From the NCBI RefSeq assembly GCF_001046895.1, contig NZ_CAQI01000042.1:186001-250000 (forward strand): 64,000 nt of DNA, written 5' to 3'. This DNA is from Pseudarthrobacter siccitolerans. GTDB taxonomy: Bacteria > Actinomycetota > Actinomycetes > Actinomycetales > Micrococcaceae. A program made the position numbers and the translations under genes. The notes under the pieces are model-generated. The model had not been told where the DNA came from, made no database searches, and saw only the letters and a program-made list of their open reading frames with translations. Position 1 is the first letter of the stretch, and the number at the start of each line of letters is the position of its first letter. Of the stretch, positions 42,053 through 51,920 are shown piece after piece.

Positions 42053-43705
42053 ATGAGTACAGCCGCTGGATCCACCGAACTCCACCACTTGGGCATCGCA
42101 CAAGCAGGGGAGCTCATCCGCTCGCGTTCGCTTTCATCCGTTGAATACGTCAAGGCGCTCATAGCTCGCACCGAGTCACTTGACGGGCAACTGCACACGT
42201 ACGTCACACGCAGCTTCGAGAACGCACTGGAACTGGCGCGCGGGGCCGACAGGGAAATCGCAGCGGGTCGCTACCGCGGTCCGCTCCACGGCATCCCCTT
42301 TGCACTCAAGGATTGCTTTGACACCGCGGGGATCCGGACCACCGGGCACTCCAAGGTACTGGCCGGGAACGTGCCGGTGCGCGACGCCGCAGTGACTGCG
42401 CGGCTGCAGCAAGCCGGTGCGCTGTTAATGGGTAAGCTGGCGCTTCACGAGTTCGCCCACGGCGGGCCGTCGTTTGACGTGCCCTGGCCGCCCGCCCGAA
42501 ACCCTTGGAACACTGCCCGCGTCACGGGAGGATCCTCAAGCGGTTCGGCCGCCGCTATCGCCGCGGGGTTGGTGCCGGCGAGCATCGGCACCGACACTGG
42601 CGGGTCCATCCGCGTTCCGGCATCCCGCTGCGGGATCACGGGGCTGATGCCCACCTTCGGGTTGGTCGGCCGTTCCGGCGCGATTCCCCACTCTTACACC
42701 TTTGACCGCAGCGGGCCCATGGCGCGGACGGTCGAGGACTGCGCGATTCTGCTCCAGGTGATTGCGGGCCATGACCCGGGCGATTCGGGCAGTGTGCTCC
42801 ACTCTCTCCCCGACTATCGAGCTGCACTTGGGCAGGACCTGCGAGGCCTGCGGATCGGCGTTCTGCGGCACAACTGGGAGGAAGAGGTCGCAGTTTCCGA
42901 TGCCGAGCACGGGGCCATACAGGACGCACTTGGTGTTCTTCGGGAGCTGGGAGCAACGCTGGAGGATTGCCGGATCAGGCCGATGCGCAGTTATACCGAC
43001 ATCAAGACGATCATCGCCGAAACCGAAGTGTTCAACGTCCACCTGCGTGACCTGGCCGTCCGGCCCTCCGATTTCGGTGCGGATATCCTCGGCCGCATGC
43101 TCCCCGCCATGCTGTTCACCGCCACCGACCTCATCAAGGCCGGCAGGGAACACCGGCGGGCCATCACTGAGATGGAGCCGCTGTACCGGCGGTTCGATGC
43201 CTTCATCACCATCTCCTCCGGCGAAGCCCCGGCTTTCTCAGCGCATGACCCGTTGGGGTTCTGGAAAAACGCCAACCATTTCACCGCGGCCAATGTGACG
43301 GGCCAGCCGGCGCTTGCCCTGCCCCACGGCTTCGGTCCCGGCGGAATGCCGCTCGGCATGCAGATCCTAGGCAGGCCTTTCGGCGAAGCGTTGATCCTCC
43401 GCATCGGCCACGCCTATCAGGAGGCTACGGAGTGGCACCTGCGCCGTCCCGTGTTGGTCGATCATGCCGACGCGCCGTCCGTGGACGAACCCCCGCTGCT
43501 GGCCGGCACCTCTGGGGAAACCAGCGCAGGGCTGCGCGAGGCGTGCCTGGCCGCGGCGCGCAGTTTAGGCCTGAAGCTGTCCGGGCGGATGTTCGCTCAG
43601 CTTTTGGAAGGAGCACCGTACGCCTTTGCGATGGCCGGCCGGATGCCCGGCGACCACGGGCATGCTGAGGCTCCCGCCAATGTCTTCGCCGTCCGGCACC
43701 CATAA
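42053..43705 (+). CDS. Amidase signature-family hydrolase
   Basis: A 550-residue amidase. The Ser-cisSer-Lys triad is visible: Lys86 in IPFALKDCFDTAG, Ser161/162 in RVTGGSSSGSAAA and nucleophile Ser185 in IGTDTGGSIRVPAS. The C-terminal about 70 residues form an extra segment beyond the typical about 470-residue core. It hydrolyses a carboxamide or related C-N bond to acid plus ammonia. It follows the binding-protein gene by 118 bases and precedes three small catabolic-type genes, suggesting uptake and hydrolysis of an amide substrate. The substrate is unknown. Confidence 0.9.
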   Translation: MSTAAGSTELHHLGIAQAGELIRSRSLSSVEYVKALIARTESLDGQLHTYVTRSFENALELARGADREIAAGRYRGPLHGIPFALKDCFDTAGIRTTGHSKVLAGNVPVRDAAVTARLQQAGALLMGKLALHEFAHGGPSFDVPWPPARNPWNTARVTGGSSSGSAAAIAAGLVPASIGTDTGGSIRVPASRCGITGLMPTFGLVGRSGAIPHSYTFDRSGPMARTVEDCAILLQVIAGHDPGDSGSVLHSLPDYRAALGQDLRGLRIGVLRHNWEEEVAVSDAEHGAIQDALGVLRELGATLEDCRIRPMRSYTDIKTIIAETEVFNVHLRDLAVRPSDFGADILGRMLPAMLFTATDLIKAGREHRRAITEMEPLYRRFDAFITISSGEAPAFSAHDPLGFWKNANHFTAANVTGQPALALPHGFGPGGMPLGMQILGRPFGEALILRIGHAYQEATEWHLRRPVLVDHADAPSVDEPPLLAGTSGETSAGLREACLAAARSLGLKLSGRMFAQLLEGAPYAFAMAGRMPGDHGHAEAPANVFAVRHP

Positions 43706-43774
43706 AAGCCCTTGGAAAAGACTGTAAAAACACTCCCTAGCGCCGCCGTAGCGGCCGTCTGAAAGGTCATACCC

Positions 43775-44092
43775 ATGAAGGACAACACCGAATACATGTG
43801 GCTCGTCCAGCTGGACATCCCGGAGGAATTCGATGACGAGTTCAACCGCATCTACAACACCGAACACGTGCCGTTTATCGCCAAGGTGCCAGGTGTCCTG
43901 AGCGTCCAGCGCTACGTGCTGGAACGGCCAAACCCAGGCGTGCAGCGGTATGCAACGGTCTACCGTGTGGTCTCCCCCGACCTGCCGCACACCCCGGAAT
44001 GGAAAGCCGCATCCGAACAGGGTGACTGGGCCTCCAAGATCAGGCCGCACACGTTCAACGCCTCGCTGTCCATGTTCCGTGCCATCCCTTAG
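43775..44092 (+). CDS. Small dimeric alpha/beta-barrel (EthD-like) protein
   Basis: A 105-residue protein beginning MKDNTEYMWLVQLDIPEEFDDEFNRIYNTEHVPFI. A YNTEHVP-type helix follows a first beta strand, and it ends TFNASLSMFRAIP. This matches the ferredoxin-like dimeric alpha/beta-barrel fold seen in EthD and related proteins of catabolic operons. Its position 69 bases after the amidase suggests a helper or small enzyme acting on the product. The precise activity is not predictable. Confidence 0.65.
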   Translation: MKDNTEYMWLVQLDIPEEFDDEFNRIYNTEHVPFIAKVPGVLSVQRYVLERPNPGVQRYATVYRVVSPDLPHTPEWKAASEQGDWASKIRPHTFNASLSMFRAIP

Positions 44093-44149
44093 CCACGGTC
44101 CACGATTCCCAAAACCTCTTTCCCTTCGCCACCCGAAAGACAGGCCATA

Positions 44150-44548
44150 ATGTTCACACTCGCCCAGGCAAACCTCGTCATTAGCGGCGCCATGGACAAA
44201 GCCAGGGAACTGGACATCAAGATCAGCGCCTCAGTCTGTGACGCCGGCGGCCGTCTGCTCGCCTTCGGGAGGATGGACGGAGGGCACTGGGGTGCCGGCT
44301 ACGGCTCCCAAGGAAAGGCCGTCGCTTCAGCCGGCTTTGCCAAGCCCAGCGGCCTGCTCGCCGAGCGTGCCACGTCACCGATCATGTCCGGCATTGCCCA
44401 AGCCGAAGGCGGGCATATCTTCTATGCGAGAGGCGCGGTCCCGATTTTCAGCAAAGGCATCCTGGTTGGTGCCTGCGGTGTGGGCGGCGGCACCGGCGAG
44501 CAAGACGAGGAATGCGCAACCGCCGGCGTCACCGTGCTGGGGGAATGA
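44150..44548 (+). CDS. GlcG/HbpS-like heme-binding family protein
   Basis: A 132-residue protein of the GlcG/HbpS family. It shows ARELDIKISASVCDAGGRLLAFGRMDGG, then GKAVASAGFAKPSGLLAERA, GGHIFYARGAVPIFSKGILVGACGVGGGTGEQDEECA. These are small cytoplasmic or secreted proteins found next to many catabolic genes; some bind heme or sense redox state, others remain unassigned. It is spaced 57 bases from the EthD-like gene in the same direction. Confidence 0.8.
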   Translation: MFTLAQANLVISGAMDKARELDIKISASVCDAGGRLLAFGRMDGGHWGAGYGSQGKAVASAGFAKPSGLLAERATSPIMSGIAQAEGGHIFYARGAVPIFSKGILVGACGVGGGTGEQDEECATAGVTVLGE

Positions 44549-44624
44549 ACCCACGTATGAGAAACACCTCCGGTCCGGCCGCCCTGGCACCGGAAACTCC
44601 GTTGACCAGACGAAAGAAGCGCCA

Positions 44625-45233
44625 ATGATTTACGAAATCCGTTCCTACCAGGTGGCCTCGGAGAATGTGCCCGAGTTCGAGCGACGCTTCGGCAGCGGCT
44701 TCGTCGACCGTGCCGCCTTCTCGCCTTTGACGGGCTTCTGGCACACCACGGACCAGCCGCAAAGTGAAGTGATCCACGTTTGGCCCTACCAGGACCAGGC
44801 CGAGCGCACTAAGCAGCGTGCCAGCGCCGCACAGCACCCGAACTGGCCCCCGGCAACTGGTGAATTCGTCGACCGGATGATGGTGGAGCTGGTCATCCCG
44901 TTCGACTTCGTTGAGGAGCCGCTCCCCGCCGCCATCGGACCGGTCTTTGAAGTCCGGTATGACTACTTCAAAGTCTCCGACCTTCGCGCGGCCGGCGAGG
45001 CATGGTCGAATTGGATCAGGAAGCGCAGCCAGCACGACTCGCTCGTGCTGGCCGGGCGCCTGGAGTTCGGTCAGACCAACGGCGTCGTCCAGATCTGGGC
45101 TTGCGGGGGCGGGGAGGTCCCCCCGCGCTCACTTGGGTCTGCAGGGGCCGCCGCGTCCCCTGCAGACTGCCCTGCACCGCTCTCAACCTCAGTGAAGAGA
45201 CTGGCCCCGGCCCGATTCTCACCGCTGCAGTAG
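44625..45233 (+). CDS. NIPSNAP-family protein, unusual C-terminus
   Basis: About 202 residues from the ATG with MIYEIRSYQVASENVPEFERRF, the usual NIPSNAP start. It contains two NIPSNAP repeats: TGFWHTTDQPQSEVIHVWPYQDQAERTKQRA (about 34-64) and FEVRYDYFKVS through GVVQIWA (about 108-160). After VQIWACGG the sequence becomes Pro/Ala/Ser-rich (about 40 residues) over two hairpin-forming GC stretches. Family members normally continue with a helix of the Y.D...R type, so the end may be a frameshift or a rearrangement. It is the last gene of the amidase cluster. Confidence 0.7.
   Translation: MIYEIRSYQVASENVPEFERRFGSGFVDRAAFSPLTGFWHTTDQPQSEVIHVWPYQDQAERTKQRASAAQHPNWPPATGEFVDRMMVELVIPFDFVEEPLPAAIGPVFEVRYDYFKVSDLRAAGEAWSNWIRKRSQHDSLVLAGRLEFGQTNGVVQIWACGGGEVPPRSLGSAGAAASPADCPAPLSTSVKRLAPARFSPLQ
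45137..45167 (+). repeat. Perfect hairpin inside the NIPSNAP 3' end
   Basis: GTCTGCAGGGG (45137-45147) is followed after 9 bases by its exact complement CCCCTGCAGAC (45157-45167). It overlaps the coding 3' end and has no T-run. It may be a transcription-termination or mRNA-stability structure, or a short mobile repeat. Confidence 0.5.
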
Positions 45234-45249
45234 CCTTGGATGACGCAGG

Positions 45250-45280
45250 CGGTTCCCCGACGCGGGGCCGAGGGGAACCG
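45250..45280. terminator. Convergent terminator hairpin
   Basis: CGGTTCCCC (45250-45258) pairs with GGGGAACCG (45272-45280) across 13 bases, which can themselves pair (CCCCG with CGGGG alternatives). It lies between the NIPSNAP stop (45233) and the end of the convergent thiolase gene (45327), as expected for a bidirectional terminator, although there is no T-run. Confidence 0.5.
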
Positions 45281-45326
45281 GCTTCATGCATTCTCCGGCG
45301 CGCAGACGCCGGATTTGCGGCCCTGT

Positions 45327-46529
45327 CTAGCGTGCAACCTCGAATAGGCCCGCCGCTCCCATACCCCCGCCCACACACATTGAAACCACGACGAATTGCT
45401 GGTCACGGCGCCGCCCCTCGAGCAGGGCGCTGCCCACGGCCCGCGAACCCGTCATCCCGTACGGGTGGCCGAGAGCGATCGCGCCGCCGTTGACATTCAT
45501 CTTTTCGGGGTCGATCCCCAAGAAGTCCCGGCAGTAAACGGCCTGCGACGCGAAGGCCTCGTTCAGTTCCCACAGCCCGATGTCGTCAACGCCCAGCCCG
45601 TGGAGCTTCAGGAGCTTCGGAATGGCGGTGACCGGACCGATCCCCATCTCGTCGGGTTCGCACCCGCTGACGGCGATTCCGCAGTAGTAGCCCAGCGGGT
45701 CCAGCCCCAGGGACGCAGCGTACTCGCTGTTCATGAGGACGTTGGCTGAGGCTCCGTCGGAGAGCTGCGAGGCATTGCCGGCGCTCACCGTCGGATGCGT
45801 TGTGAATTCTCCGGGCTGTAGGACTGTACGAAGCCCCGCAAGAGTAGCGGCGGTGGTCCCAGGACGCACTCCTTCGTCCTGGGACACCAGCTGCTCAAAC
45901 TCGCTGACCTCGCCGGTAACCTTATCGGTCCGCAATGTGGTCACCCGAATCGGTGCAATCTCGTCGTCAAAAAGGCCATTCATCTGCGCGAGCGACGCGC
46001 GCTGTTGCGACAGGGCGCCCATCCGGTCCTGCGCCTCTCGGCTGATGCCATATCGCTCGGCCACGAGTTCAGCAGTCCGCAGCATCGGCATGTACATGCC
46101 GGGGTGGTTAACCTCAAGCCACGGATCCCTGCTGCGATATTTGTTGTGAAATTCGTTTTGAATCAGCGAGATGGATTCGACTCCGCCGCCCACCGTGACT
46201 GCCATAGAGTCGACGAGAATCTGCTTGGCCGCCGTCGCGACCGCCATCAGGCCCGAGGAACACTGCCTGTCAATGGTTTGCCCAGGAACGGTCACAGGCA
46301 GCCCCGCGCGGAGCGCGCCTTGGCGGGCGACGTTGAAGCTTTGCGTCCCTTGCTGCGCGGCGGCACCCATGATGACGTCCTCCACCAATGCCGGGTCCAG
46401 TCCAGTTTTTGCCAGCGCGGCGGCGATCGCGTGCCCGGCCAGTTCGGGAGCTGAGGTGTTGTTAAAAGCCCCGCGGTGAGCTTTACCAATGGGGGTTCGG
46501 GCGGTGGCAATGATGGCTGCTCTGGTCAT
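45327..46529 (-). CDS. Acetyl-CoA acyltransferase (thiolase)
   Basis: A 400-residue thiolase beginning [20 protein letters not shown]. The nucleophilic Cys90 is in [17 protein letters not shown]. The His is in [19 protein letters not shown], and the second Cys is in [18 protein letters not shown]. It degrades 3-oxoacyl-CoA esters in fatty-acid-type beta-oxidation. Just upstream of its start lies the decayed 3' end of a MaoC gene that matches the intact MaoC gene at 52029-52502. The first codons of a second copy of this thiolase are found beside that MaoC gene. Confidence 0.92.
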   Translation of the reverse strand: MTRAAIIATARTPIGKAHRGAFNNTSAPELAGHAIAAALAKTGLDPALVEDVIMGAAAQQGTQSFNVARQGALRAGLPVTVPGQTIDRQCSSGLMAVATAAKQILVDSMAVTVGGGVESISLIQNEFHNKYRSRDPWLEVNHPGMYMPMLRTAELVAERYGISREAQDRMGALSQQRASLAQMNGLFDDEIAPIRVTTLRTDKVTGEVSEFEQLVSQDEGVRPGTTAATLAGLRTVLQPGEFTTHPTVSAGNASQLSDGASANVLMNSEYAASLGLDPLGYYCGIAVSGCEPDEMGIGPVTAIPKLLKLHGLGVDDIGLWELNEAFASQAVYCRDFLGIDPEKMNVNGGAIALGHPYGMTGSRAVGSALLEGRRRDQQFVVVSMCVGGGMGAAGLFEVAR

Positions 46530-46675
46530 GGGGTGCTCCTAAGCAAGAGTGGTCAACGGAGAATGAGGTGACCGGGAGTCGGCAACTCGGCGTGGGTCAG
46601 ACTGCAGGTTCCTTGGAGAGCCGGGAGGCAACTTAGGCGACATCCCGGCTTCTTCGGTTCGCCGTTGAGTTATTC
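46491..46675 (-). repeat. Thiolase/MaoC junction, copy A (MaoC part decayed)
   Basis: This segment aligns without large gaps to 51921-52105. It covers the first codons of the thiolase (MTRA.IATART), the intergenic GCTCC(T/C)AGCAAGAG block and the 3' end of a MaoC gene. In copy A the MaoC reading is broken by stops (V.S.LSKEPAV versus VVSRLYEAPAF in copy B). Identity looks about 80 per cent by eye. Confidence 0.7.
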
Positions 46676-46910
46676 CACCCGGGATGACAGCCAAGGCGTT
46701 ACGAAAAGCCGGAGAGAAGGTTCCCGGCGCGGCATCCCGGCACGCGGACGGTGAGGCCACGGCCGAGAGCGAGGTCAAGCATGCGCTTCTCCTGGGGCTG
46801 CTGGCGACTTGCGCTGCGTACGGCAAAAGGCAACGAAATCCTGCATGCTGTTCAGATTTGGTTCGGACATGATAGCTCAGCAGTTGGCGCGTGTTTGGCT
46901 GGCCTGAGGT
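46676..46910. other. Region upstream of the thiolase, nothing firm
   Basis: Between the MaoC remnant and a small conserved gene I find no reliable gene. A stretch at 46872-46917 has words like a tRNA D-arm and T-loop, but the stems do not pair. Confidence 0.3.
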
Positions 46911-47153
46911 TCAAATCAAGGAGAAATGGTCAATGGGCGCATCCAGTATCGATTGTTCGGCAACCCTCCACGCCTTATAGCCCTCGGCTTTTTCATACAG
47001 TGCCCGGGGCTCAACGCCCTGTCTGCTCAGCCACAAGGCGTCACCGGATGGTGACACTGTTTCAACCTCCCCGAAGCGAATATGTCGTCCGTTCCTCCGG
47101 ATCCAAATGAACTGGCCGGTCAGAGAGGTCCAGTCTTCTATATGCTCATCCAT
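46911..47153 (-). CDS. Small conserved hypothetical protein (80 aa)
   Basis: An 80-residue protein with FIWIRRNGRHIRFGEVETVSPSGDALWLSRQGVEPRALYEKAEGYKAWRV. It is a paralogue of the 94-residue protein encoded at 27795-28079: they share IRRNG, the GxVxxVxPxxDxLWL block and R.(L/M)(Y/F) spacing. Conservation between divergent copies argues that it is genuine. The fold is likely a small beta barrel; the function is unknown. Confidence 0.6.
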   Translation of the reverse strand: MDEHIEDWTSLTGQFIWIRRNGRHIRFGEVETVSPSGDALWLSRQGVEPRALYEKAEGYKAWRVAEQSILDAPIDHFSLI

Positions 47154-47367
47154 CGCTGCGCCAACTCCAATCTGCTCGTCCTGTTGATCTTAAAAGCTGA
47201 GTGCTGTCATGAGGCCGCCAATATCGATCGATGGCACACGGAGCCCCGAGATACGGCTACACCTGCTGAGGTATGGCATGGCTGTAAAACACCGATTGGG
47301 CACATCCGACGCTCGGGTTTCGGAGTGTGTTGCGGAGGGCATGGCGGCCCGGCAAACGGAAGTCTGG

Positions 47368-49020
47368 TCACGCCGCGGCAAGCTCCTCCACGGTGGCCTT
47401 TTCACGGACCTCGGTGAGGTAGCGGGCGTAGGCCGGCAGGGTGAGGAAGGACGGGAATTCACGGCTGAGAGTTACCTCCTCGAAGATGTCCCTGGCGTCC
47501 TCGAAACGGTCGCCGTCGAAGCGCTCCAGCCGGGCGAATTCCTCGTCCAGCAGTTCCTCCACCCACCCGTGGCTGACGATCTCACCCCGGTTGGTGATGG
47601 CCCGGGCATAGATCCACTGCCACAGCTGGGACCGGGAGATTTCGGCGGTGGCCGCGTCCTCCATGAGGTTGTGGATGGTGACGGCGCCGTTTCCGCGGAG
47701 CCATGATTCGAGGTAGCGGATGCCCACTTCGATGTTGTTCCGGATGCCCTGCTCGGTGATGGTGCCGGTGGTGGCGGCCACGTTGATCAGAGCGCGGTCG
47801 TTCGGGGTGACGTCCTCGCGGAGCCGGTCCAGTTGATTGGGTTTGGCGCCCAGGACGCTGTCGAACACTTCGCGGCAGACGGGCACCAGGTCGGGGTGGG
47901 CCACCCAGGAGCCGTCGAAGCCGTCGTTCGCCTCCCGCATCTTGTCTACGCCGGTCCTTAGCAGGGCATCAGCATTCAACGCCGGGTCCCTCCTACTCGG
48001 TACAAATGCGGCAGGGCCGCCGATGGCCATGGCGCCGCGTTTGTGGCAGGCGCGGACCAGCTGCTCGGTGTAGGCGCGCATGAAGGGGGCCGTCATAGTT
48101 ACCTGGCTGCGGTCGGGGAGGACGAAGCGGGGCCCGCGGGTGCGGAAGTTCTTGATCAGGGAGAAGATGTAGTCCCAGCGGCCGGCGTTCAGGCCGGAGG
48201 CGTGGTCCCGCAGTTCGTAGAGGATCTCCTCCATCTCGAACGCCGCGGTGATGGTCTCGATCAGCACGGTGGCGCGGATGGTGCCCTGCGGGATGCCGAG
48301 CAGGTCCTGGGCCAGGATGAAGATGTCGTTCCAGAGCCGGGCTTCGAGGTGGTTTTCGATCTTGGGCAGGTAGAAGTACGGGCCTGCGCCTTGGGCGAGG
48401 AGGCGGCGGGCGTTGTGGAAGAAGTAGAGGCCGAAGTCCAGGATGCCGCCGGCGATGGGTGTCCCGTCGATGAGCATGTGTTTTTCGGGCAGGTGCCAGC
48501 CGCGGGGACGGACCACGATGGTGGGCAGTTCGCCGGCGGGGCGGAGCTTGTATTCCTTGCCCTCTTCGGTGGTGAAGTCGATCCGGCGTTCCAGGGCGTC
48601 GGTGAGGTTCAGCTGGCCCTTGATGACGTTGCGCCACGTAGGGGTGTAGGAATCCTCCATGTCAGCCAGCCACACCTTCGCGCCCGAGTTCAGGGCGTTG
48701 ATGGTCATCTTCTTGTCCACCGGGCCCGTGATTTCCACCCGACGGTCCTCCAGGCCGGGTGCCGGGGGAGCCACCCGCCAGGAAGGATCATTCCGGATGT
48801 GCTCGGTTTCCCGCAGGAACCGCGGGTCCGCTCCGGCAGCGATGTCAGCCCGCCGGGTGCGCCGTGCCTGCAGCAGCTCCTGCCGACGCTCTGCAGTGGC
48901 CCGGTGCAGCTTTGAAACAAATTGCAGGGCCTCCGGTGTAAGAACTTCGCTCTGCCGCAGTACGGGCTGGGCAGTCAGTTCAGTACCAGTAATGGCTAAA
49001 ATATCAGTGAAGTAGCTCAC
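47368..49020 (-). CDS. aceB: Malate synthase A
   Basis: A 550-residue malate synthase (class A length). It condenses glyoxylate and acetyl-CoA to malate and CoA, the second glyoxylate-shunt step. Visible signatures are [33 protein letters not shown] (about 95-128), [48 protein letters not shown] (metal Glu/Asp region, about 250-285) and [13 protein letters not shown] (about 380). The start is GTG with AAGGAG upstream. It lies 75 bases after the isocitrate lyase gene on the same strand, forming an aceA-aceB unit. Confidence 0.96.
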   Translation of the reverse strand: MSYFTDILAITGTELTAQPVLRQSEVLTPEALQFVSKLHRATAERRQELLQARRTRRADIAAGADPRFLRETEHIRNDPSWRVAPPAPGLEDRRVEITGPVDKKMTINALNSGAKVWLADMEDSYTPTWRNVIKGQLNLTDALERRIDFTTEEGKEYKLRPAGELPTIVVRPRGWHLPEKHMLIDGTPIAGGILDFGLYFFHNARRLLAQGAGPYFYLPKIENHLEARLWNDIFILAQDLLGIPQGTIRATVLIETITAAFEMEEILYELRDHASGLNAGRWDYIFSLIKNFRTRGPRFVLPDRSQVTMTAPFMRAYTEQLVRACHKRGAMAIGGPAAFVPSRRDPALNADALLRTGVDKMREANDGFDGSWVAHPDLVPVCREVFDSVLGAKPNQLDRLREDVTPNDRALINVAATTGTITEQGIRNNIEVGIRYLESWLRGNGAVTIHNLMEDAATAEISRSQLWQWIYARAITNRGEIVSHGWVEELLDEEFARLERFDGDRFEDARDIFEEVTLSREFPSFLTLPAYARYLTEVREKATVEELAAA

Positions 49021-49095
49021 AGATGATCTCCTTAGAGTGCGGCAACGTGCGCTTCAGTTCGAGTGTGAATACAGGCCGCCGAAAGAGCATGTTTT

Positions 49096-50412
49096 TTAAT
49101 GGAACTGGCCTTCTTCTGTGGATCCCACGAGAGCCAATGTTGATGCGTTCGGGTTGAGCGCGGTGGAGATGTCGTCGAAGTAGCCGGTGCCGACTTCGCG
49201 CTGGTGCTTGGTTGCGGTGTAGCCGCGGGACTCGGAGGCGAATTCCTTTTCCTGGAGTTCGACGTAGGCGCTCATGCCTTCGCGGGCGTAGTCGTGGGCG
49301 AGGTCGAACATCGAGTAGTTCAGGGCGTGGAATCCGGCCAGGGTGATGAACTGGAAGGTGAAGCCCATGGCGCCGAGTTCGCGCTGGAACTTGGCGATGG
49401 TGGCGTCGTCCAGGTGCTTGCGCCAGTTGAACGAGGGCGAGCAGTTGTAGGAGAGCATCTGGTCCGGGAACTCGGCCTTGACCGCCTCGGCGAACTTGCG
49501 GGCCAGCTCCAGGTCCGGGGTGCCGGTTTCCATCCAGATGAGATCGGAGTAGGGGGCGTAGGCCTTGGCCCGGGCGATGCAGGGCTCGATGCCGTTGCGG
49601 ACCTTGTAGAAGCCTTCGGCGGTGCGCTCACCGGTGATGAATTCCTGATCGCGCTCGTCCACGTCCGAGGTGATCAGGGTGGCTGCCTCGGCGTCGGTGC
49701 GGGCGATGATCACGGACGGGGTACCGGCGACGTCGGCTGCCAGGCGGGCTGCGTTCAGCGTGCGGACGTGCTGCTGCGTGGGGATCAGGACCTTGCCGCC
49801 GAGGTGGCCGCACTTCTTTTCCGAGGCGAGCTGGTCCTCCCAGTGAACGCCCGACGCGCCGGCCTGGATCATGGACTTCATGAGTTCGTAGGCGTTCAGC
49901 GGGCCGCCGAAGCCGGCCTCGGCGTCGGCAACGATCGGGACCAGCCAGTCCTCGACGGTCTGGATGCCTTCGGAGAACTCGATCTGGTCGGCCCGGAGCA
50001 GGGCGTTGTTGATGCGGCGGACCACGGTGGGGACGGAGTTGGCCGGGTAGAGCGACTGGTCCGGGTAGGTGTGGCCGGAGTTGTTGGCGTCGGCAGCTAC
50101 CTGCCAGCCGGAGAGGTAGATGGCGCGCAAGCCGGCCTTGACCTGCTGCACGGCCTGGTTGCCGGTCAGGGCGCCCAGGGCGTTGGTGTACCCGCCGGTC
50201 TTGTGCTCCTCGGTCAGCTGCTTCCACAGCTTCTCCGAACCGCGGCGGGCCAGGGTGTGCTCTTCGGAAACGCGGCCGCGGAGGCGGACGACGTCGGACG
50301 CCTTGTAGTCCCGGGTCACACCTTCCCAGCGCGGGTTGGCAGCCCACTCCGCTTCAAGGGCGGCAGCCTGCTGTTCGGGCGTCTGCTCGGTGGGCTCAAA
50401 TGCTGAAGTCAT
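49096..50412 (-). CDS. aceA: Isocitrate lyase
   Basis: A 438-residue isocitrate lyase. The catalytic KKCGH motif is [17 protein letters not shown] (Cys about 201). Active-site and metal motifs are [43 protein letters not shown] and [16 protein letters not shown]. It splits isocitrate into succinate and glyoxylate, allowing growth on acetyl-CoA-yielding substrates. AAGGAG precedes the ATG. The gene is first in the aceA-aceB pair. Adjacent beta-oxidation and ring-degradation genes would produce the acetyl-CoA it helps assimilate. Confidence 0.97.
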   Translation of the reverse strand: MTSAFEPTEQTPEQQAAALEAEWAANPRWEGVTRDYKASDVVRLRGRVSEEHTLARRGSEKLWKQLTEEHKTGGYTNALGALTGNQAVQQVKAGLRAIYLSGWQVAADANNSGHTYPDQSLYPANSVPTVVRRINNALLRADQIEFSEGIQTVEDWLVPIVADAEAGFGGPLNAYELMKSMIQAGASGVHWEDQLASEKKCGHLGGKVLIPTQQHVRTLNAARLAADVAGTPSVIIARTDAEAATLITSDVDERDQEFITGERTAEGFYKVRNGIEPCIARAKAYAPYSDLIWMETGTPDLELARKFAEAVKAEFPDQMLSYNCSPSFNWRKHLDDATIAKFQRELGAMGFTFQFITLAGFHALNYSMFDLAHDYAREGMSAYVELQEKEFASESRGYTATKHQREVGTGYFDDISTALNPNASTLALVGSTEEGQFH

Positions 50413-50566
50413 CGTTGATCTCCTTGTTAATTGTTGCGTGGTTCATATGCCATGCAGCTGCTTCTGGCAATGGCGTGGAGGTGGAGCCTGTGAGGAGCTG
50501 TTATGGCCTCCTTGAGCGGGGCTGGATTGGTGGCGCTGCAGGGGATGTCGGTGCGAAGGGCGTCAA

Positions 50567-51634
50567 CTAAATGAGTTGGACGCCCAGATAGGCCGCAGTT
50601 GCTATCAGTGCCCATGACAACATGGCAGCGAGGACCGCTCTTCCACCGGTCTTCAACAGGGAGTGGATTTGAACCGAAGCTCCAAGGCCATAGAGCGCCG
50701 CGGCTAATAGGACGTCCTGGACTACCCCCGCGATTTGGAGGGCCTCCGGCGGAAGGATCCCGAAGGTGCGGAGTATTATGGCAGCCACAAATCCAGCCAC
50801 GAAGAGCGGGACCAGCGGTGGAAGTTTAGCGTCGCTTTGCTCAGAGCTTGCGCCCGCGCGTCGACTGCGGCGACGTTCGACGAAAGAGGCTCCCATGACC
50901 ATGGGCGCGAGCATGAGGACCCGGGTCAGTTTTATAATCAACGCCCCGGCCAGGGCTGCCGTGCCTGCCGTTTGTGCCGTTGCCACAACCTGTCCAACAT
51001 CATGGACACTCGCTCCGACCCAATGGCCGAATTCAACGTCGTCCAACCCGAGCATCCCCATAAGTGCTGGCAGGACACCAATTGCCAGTGTTCCGCAGAG
51101 GGTCACCAGGGCGATTGGAACAACGGTGTCTCGATGGTCGGTCTTGGTCGCTCCGCCCATCGCTCCAATGGCGGATGCACCACAAATTGAGAACCCTGTA
51201 GCCAGCAGCAGGGGCTGACGCCCGGGAAGTCCAAGTGCTTTGCCCAGTAGTAACGTTCCGACGAAGGTCAGAAGGACGATGCACACGACGATTCCTACCG
51301 TTCTCCATCCCAGGGCGACGACGTCAACAAGACTCAGTTTGAGGCCGAGCAGGACGATTCCCATTCGCATGAACCGTCTTCCGGCCAGCGTCAGCCCAGG
51401 TTGGAGAACTCCTTCAACAGACGTACCAACCTTGGGAAGGTTGGCAGAAAGAATTCCCAGCATCACCGCAATGGTGAGGAATGGCAGCATCGGGACGGCC
51501 AGGTGGAGCAGCCATGCGGCGGCCACGGCGGCGACAGCTACCGCCAGGCCGGGTAGCGGCTTCCATCGCAGACCTCGTGTAAGGAAAGAGTCCCGTCTTC
51601 CGCTTTTTGCCGGTGTGGCCACATCGTGAGTCAT
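50567..51634 (-). CDS. YeiH/UPF0324-family membrane protein
   Basis: A 355-residue integral membrane protein with about ten hydrophobic segments and the family block GFSICGASAIGAMGGATKTDHRDTVVPIALVTLCGTLAIGVLPALMG (about 150-195), then GHWVGASVHDVGQVVATAQTAG. The family (Cons_hypoth698) is annotated as putative sulfate or sulfur-compound exporters. It is co-oriented with, and 154 bases upstream of, aceA. Whether it is functionally linked is unclear; it sits inside the block bracketed by the duplicated thiolase/MaoC junction. Confidence 0.85.
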   Translation of the reverse strand: MTHDVATPAKSGRRDSFLTRGLRWKPLPGLAVAVAAVAAAWLLHLAVPMLPFLTIAVMLGILSANLPKVGTSVEGVLQPGLTLAGRRFMRMGIVLLGLKLSLVDVVALGWRTVGIVVCIVLLTFVGTLLLGKALGLPGRQPLLLATGFSICGASAIGAMGGATKTDHRDTVVPIALVTLCGTLAIGVLPALMGMLGLDDVEFGHWVGASVHDVGQVVATAQTAGTAALAGALIIKLTRVLMLAPMVMGASFVERRRSRRAGASSEQSDAKLPPLVPLFVAGFVAAIILRTFGILPPEALQIAGVVQDVLLAAALYGLGASVQIHSLLKTGGRAVLAAMLSWALIATAAYLGVQLI

Positions 51635-51920
51635 AGGTCTCTACCAGTCGCCCCGCACCTTCATAGAGGTCGGGCCGAACATCCTTTCTTGGACTGAAAT
51701 ATGTGCGTGCTGAGGGCTTCGATGCCTCGAGAAGGACATAAAGGTCAGCACGTCGGTCCCGACAACGCATACCTATCGGGAGTGGGCAATGATCGGAGGG
51801 CGCTCACCAGGGCGACGAAGAACTATTCCGTCGACGCAACAACCCAGGGCCGGTCATTCATGAGGGTTGTCAAGCCCTGCACCGGGCCGCCGCCGGCCGC
51901 CCGGCGCGAAGCAGGCCTGG
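51635..51920. other. Non-coding stretch upstream of the YeiH gene
   Basis: No gene is supported here. A short plus-strand frame (51701-52003) shows no family resemblance and runs antisense into the thiolase remnant. The YeiH promoter is presumably at the left edge. Confidence 0.35.

Noticed and set aside
46870..46917. tRNA-like words (TAGCTCAG...TTGG and GGTTCAAATC)
   Set aside because: The T-arm flanks do not pair, the D-stem lacks its partner, and there are too few bases between them for an anticodon arm and variable loop; chance resemblance or a deep remnant.
49204..50406. Long 400-residue plus-strand open frame opposite aceA
   Set aside because: It is the antisense shadow of a highly codon-biased gene; composition is Gly/Val/Arg-rich without motifs.
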